5,506 nucleotides of DNA from Boseongicola sp. SB0662_bin_57. Lineage in GTDB: Bacteria > Pseudomonadota > Alphaproteobacteria > Rhodobacterales > Rhodobacteraceae. Positions 5,372 through 5,506 of the stretch are shown piece by piece. Each line of letters opens with the position of its first letter. The stretch's first letter is position 1. The DNA lies in NCBI GenBank assembly GCA_009839535.1, contig VXPN01000413.1:1-5506 (forward strand), read 5' to 3'. The notes below the pieces were generated by a model. It was not told where the DNA came from, ran no database searches, and saw only the letters and a program-made list of their open reading frames with translations. The position numbers were made by a program, and so were the translations under genes.

Positions 5372-5506
5372 GCAACAAGCTCTTTCGATTGGTGGCACAA
5401 CGTTCCTTCAAGCACAGATGCAGGGGCGCGGCAAGATCCCCCTCAGAGCCAGGGTGTGTCCGGAATTTTGCACGGATTTCCGGCTTGATGCTTGATTGGT
5501 GATTCG
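5372..5506 (-). promoter_or_regulatory. Upstream region of the pcm-tolC operon
   Basis: This is non-coding on visible evidence and should hold the operon promoter, but no convincing -35/-10 pair can be picked out. It contains an inverted repeat, CCGGAA at 5460-5465 with TTCCGG at 5478-5483, and a tandem duplicate of the heptamer GCTTGAT at 5483-5496. A GATTC (GANTC-type methylation site in alphaproteobacteria) lies at the very end, at 5501-5505. Confidence 0.35.

Noticed and set aside
4604..5488. 294-codon plus-strand open frame
   Set aside because: It is antisense to the pcm-like gene and the start of tolC, with no recognisable motif.
1..5506. Mobile element, CRISPR, toxin-antitoxin or defence system
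   Set aside because: No terminal repeats, transposase, integrase, spaced repeats or recognisable defence domains were seen. Apart from the weak ORF, the genes are ordinary chromosomal ones.

Overview
The window reads as chromosomal DNA of a GC-rich alphaproteobacterium, most likely of the Rhodobacterales. The evidence is the homoserine dehydrogenase sequence, a 92-residue lipoprotein with a C-V-D-W-P-D-T-G start just upstream of it, a divergent isoaspartyl-methyltransferase-like gene paired with a TolC gene, and a small histidine-rich membrane protein of the YdjM type. This placement rests on family resemblance recalled from memory, not on a search.

Left part (1-1919): the window opens inside a minus-strand gene, of which only the first 30 codons are present (an acidic start, then a membrane segment). 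A divergent intergenic region of about 200 bases follows. Then come two plus-strand genes: a small lipoprotein (293-571) and hom (633-1919), which encodes the homoserine dehydrogenase of the threonine/methionine branch of the aspartate pathway. They are separated by 61 bases and may be co-transcribed.

Middle (1920-3339): about 255 bases of convergent intergenic DNA lie after hom and hold small hairpins but no gene. A minus-strand YdjM/DUF457-type membrane protein follows (2175-2741). Upstream of it is a weak, low-confidence ORF (2738-3169). It carries, in the right order and frame, faint matches to the N- and C-terminal signatures of the PopZ/DUF2497 polar organising family, which is the gene I would expect downstream of pcm-tolC in this group. 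The 170 bases between this ORF and tolC hold an imperfect inverted repeat.

Right part (3340-5506): a tight minus-strand operon of a protein-L-isoaspartate methyltransferase-like gene (start 5371) and a TolC-family outer membrane channel (start 4701), 16 bases apart, with the tolC ribosome binding site abutting the upstream stop codon. The last 135 bases are the upstream region of this operon.

I see no tRNA, rRNA, CRISPR array, insertion sequence, phage gene or defence system. The points most worth a second look are the PopZ-like ORF, the loss of the usual active-site loop in the methyltransferase-like protein, and a possible leaderless promoter in front of the lipoprotein gene.
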